Assembly: GCA_018665505.1 (NCBI GenBank)
Contig: JABJCS010000784.1
Location: forward strand, 1 to 5,930
Length of the DNA: 5,930 bases
Reading direction: 5' to 3'
Source: Alphaproteobacteria bacterium
GTDB taxonomy: Bacteria > Pseudomonadota > Alphaproteobacteria > UBA8366
Below the pieces are notes generated by a model. It made no database searches. It was not told the origin of the DNA and saw only the letters and a program-made list of their open reading frames with translations. A program made the translations under genes and the position numbers. The first letter of the stretch is position 1. Each line of letters starts with the position of its first letter. This document shows, in pieces, positions 5,002 through 5,930 of this stretch.

Positions 5002-5930
5002 ATGACCATCGAATTTGCCGAAGAACACCGCATGGTGATCGACCTTGTCGAAAAGTTTATCGACAACGAGTTGATGCCGTTTGAAAAGGTCGTGATGGAG
5101 CGTGAGGCCAGAGGCGAGAAAGCCGGTTTGTTGCCGGAGGAAGAGGAGCCGCTCCTCGCAAAGTGCAAGGAGTTGGGCCTGTGGGCGCTCGACGCCCCGG
5201 AAGAGATGGGTGGATGCGATCTGCCCGCACCGGTGATGTTGGCAATCCAAGAAAAGCTGTGGAGCACCGTGACGCCATTCATCTTTCCGCCGGATTCGCC
5301 GAACCTCTTGATGCTCGATGCGGTGGCGACGCCGGAGCAGAAAGAAAAATATATGGAGCCCTATGCGCAGGGTGTCATGCATTCCTGCATCGCGATTTCG
5401 GAGCCTGGGGCCGGTGGCGACCCGGCGCATATGCGCACGCGGGCGATCAAGGAAGGCGACGAGTGGGTTATCAGCGGGCGCAAGATTTGGGTCTCGAACG
5501 TCCCGAAGGCGGATTTCGTCATCTTGATGGCGGTAACCGATCCGGAGAAAGGCTCGCGTGGCGGGATCACCGCCTTCATCGTCGAGAGAGGAACACCGGG
5601 CTTCGAGATCGAACGGGAGATACCCATGCTCGGCGGGTCGCGCACCTACGAGCTGGTGATGGATGATTTGCGCTTGAAAGATAGTCAAGTTCTCGGTGAG
5701 GTCGGTGAAGGATTCGCGCCGATGCAGATGCGGTTGACGGTGCGTCGCCTGGAAATTGGCGCGCGGTGTATCGGCATGGCGGAACGCGCTCTCAAAATGA
5801 TGTGCGAGCACACGCAACAACGCGAGACTTTCGGTGTCATGTTGAGCGACCGTCAGGCGATACAGTGGTGGATCGCCGACGCCGCGACGAAGATCCACGC
5901 AACCCGTCTGATGATGATGGATGCGGCGGA
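5002..5930 (+). CDS. Acyl-CoA dehydrogenase, partial (C-terminus beyond window)
   Basis: The reading frame from ATG 5002 stays open to the right edge, giving 309 codons of a family that usually has about 380-400 residues, so the last quarter or so is missing. Acyl-CoA dehydrogenases are FAD enzymes that introduce an alpha-beta double bond into acyl-CoA thioesters and pass electrons to electron-transfer flavoprotein. The N-terminal helical domain is about 1-125. The middle beta domain has the first family signature as ISEPGAGGD (132-140), where Gly139 stands in for the more common Ser, and GRKIWVSN (159-166). The C-terminal helical domain starts with RLEIGARCIG and includes QRETFGVML (273-281) followed by RQAIQ and WWIAD, the FAD and dimer region. 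The usual catalytic Glu of the MCAD type would lie past the edge and cannot be checked. The gene starts 28 bp after the atypical dehydrogenase gene. Substrate specificity cannot be told from this part; context suggests a step in the catabolism of a CoA-activated acid. Confidence 0.93.
   Translation, partial: MTIEFAEEHRMVIDLVEKFIDNELMPFEKVVMEREARGEKAGLLPEEEEPLLAKCKELGLWALDAPEEMGGCDLPAPVMLAIQEKLWSTVTPFIFPPDSPNLLMLDAVATPEQKEKYMEPYAQGVMHSCIAISEPGAGGDPAHMRTRAIKEGDEWVISGRKIWVSNVPKADFVILMAVTDPEKGSRGGITAFIVERGTPGFEIEREIPMLGGSRTYELVMDDLRLKDSQVLGEVGEGFAPMQMRLTVRRLEIGARCIGMAERALKMMCEHTQQRETFGVMLSDRQAIQWWIADAATKIHATRLMMMDAA

Noticed and set aside
4948..5898. Long minus-strand open frame of 316 codons opposite the acyl-CoA dehydrogenase gene
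   Set aside because: The plus strand carries clear family motifs over the same bases. The minus-strand product is Arg/His-rich and low in recognisable motifs, as expected from the antisense of a GC-rich gene.
1..5930. CRISPR array, tRNA, rRNA or complete mobile element
   Set aside because: No regularly spaced repeats, cloverleaf-like sequence, rRNA-like stretch, transposase or integrase was found on either strand.

Overview
The window reads as a GC-rich proteobacterial chromosome, most plausibly alphaproteobacterial. That guess rests on GC-rich coding style, AGGA-type ribosome sites and the kind of catabolic genes present; no rRNA or other marker confirms it. All supported genes lie on the + strand.

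Region 1 (1-449) is AT-rich and has no gene I can support. By hand count, 121-180 contains only 15 G/C out of 60. It holds a tandem 12-bp repeat (103-126), a 12-bp G/C-tract palindrome resembling CsoR/RcnR-family operators (187-198), and two perfect inverted repeats (372-389 and 414-430) just ahead of the first gene. Region 2 (450-638) is a 62-residue secreted, membrane-anchored protein that I do not recognise. If the signal peptide is cut at the obvious site, its mature N-terminus is histidine.

Region 3 (about 806 to the right edge) is a tightly packed four-gene run with gaps of 49, 75 and 28 bp, probably one catabolic operon. It encodes a large alpha/beta hydrolase of the Abhydrolase_10 type, a TfdA-like Fe(II)/2-oxoglutarate dioxygenase, a protein with the iron-containing alcohol dehydrogenase fold, and an acyl-CoA dehydrogenase cut by the window end. 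One reading is breakdown of an ester- or ether-containing organic compound: the hydrolase opens an ester, the dioxygenase hydroxylates or cleaves next to a carboxylate, and the acyl-CoA dehydrogenase desaturates a CoA-activated acid. The substrate cannot be read from the sequence.

The most unusual item is the third gene of the run. It keeps the overall layout of an iron-containing alcohol dehydrogenase, but has lost the Asp and His metal ligands of the central motif, the Asp and Lys after the GGGS loop, and the GTGSE stretch after PTT. It is therefore unlikely to be an ordinary iron- or zinc-dependent alcohol dehydrogenase or a standard maleylacetate reductase.
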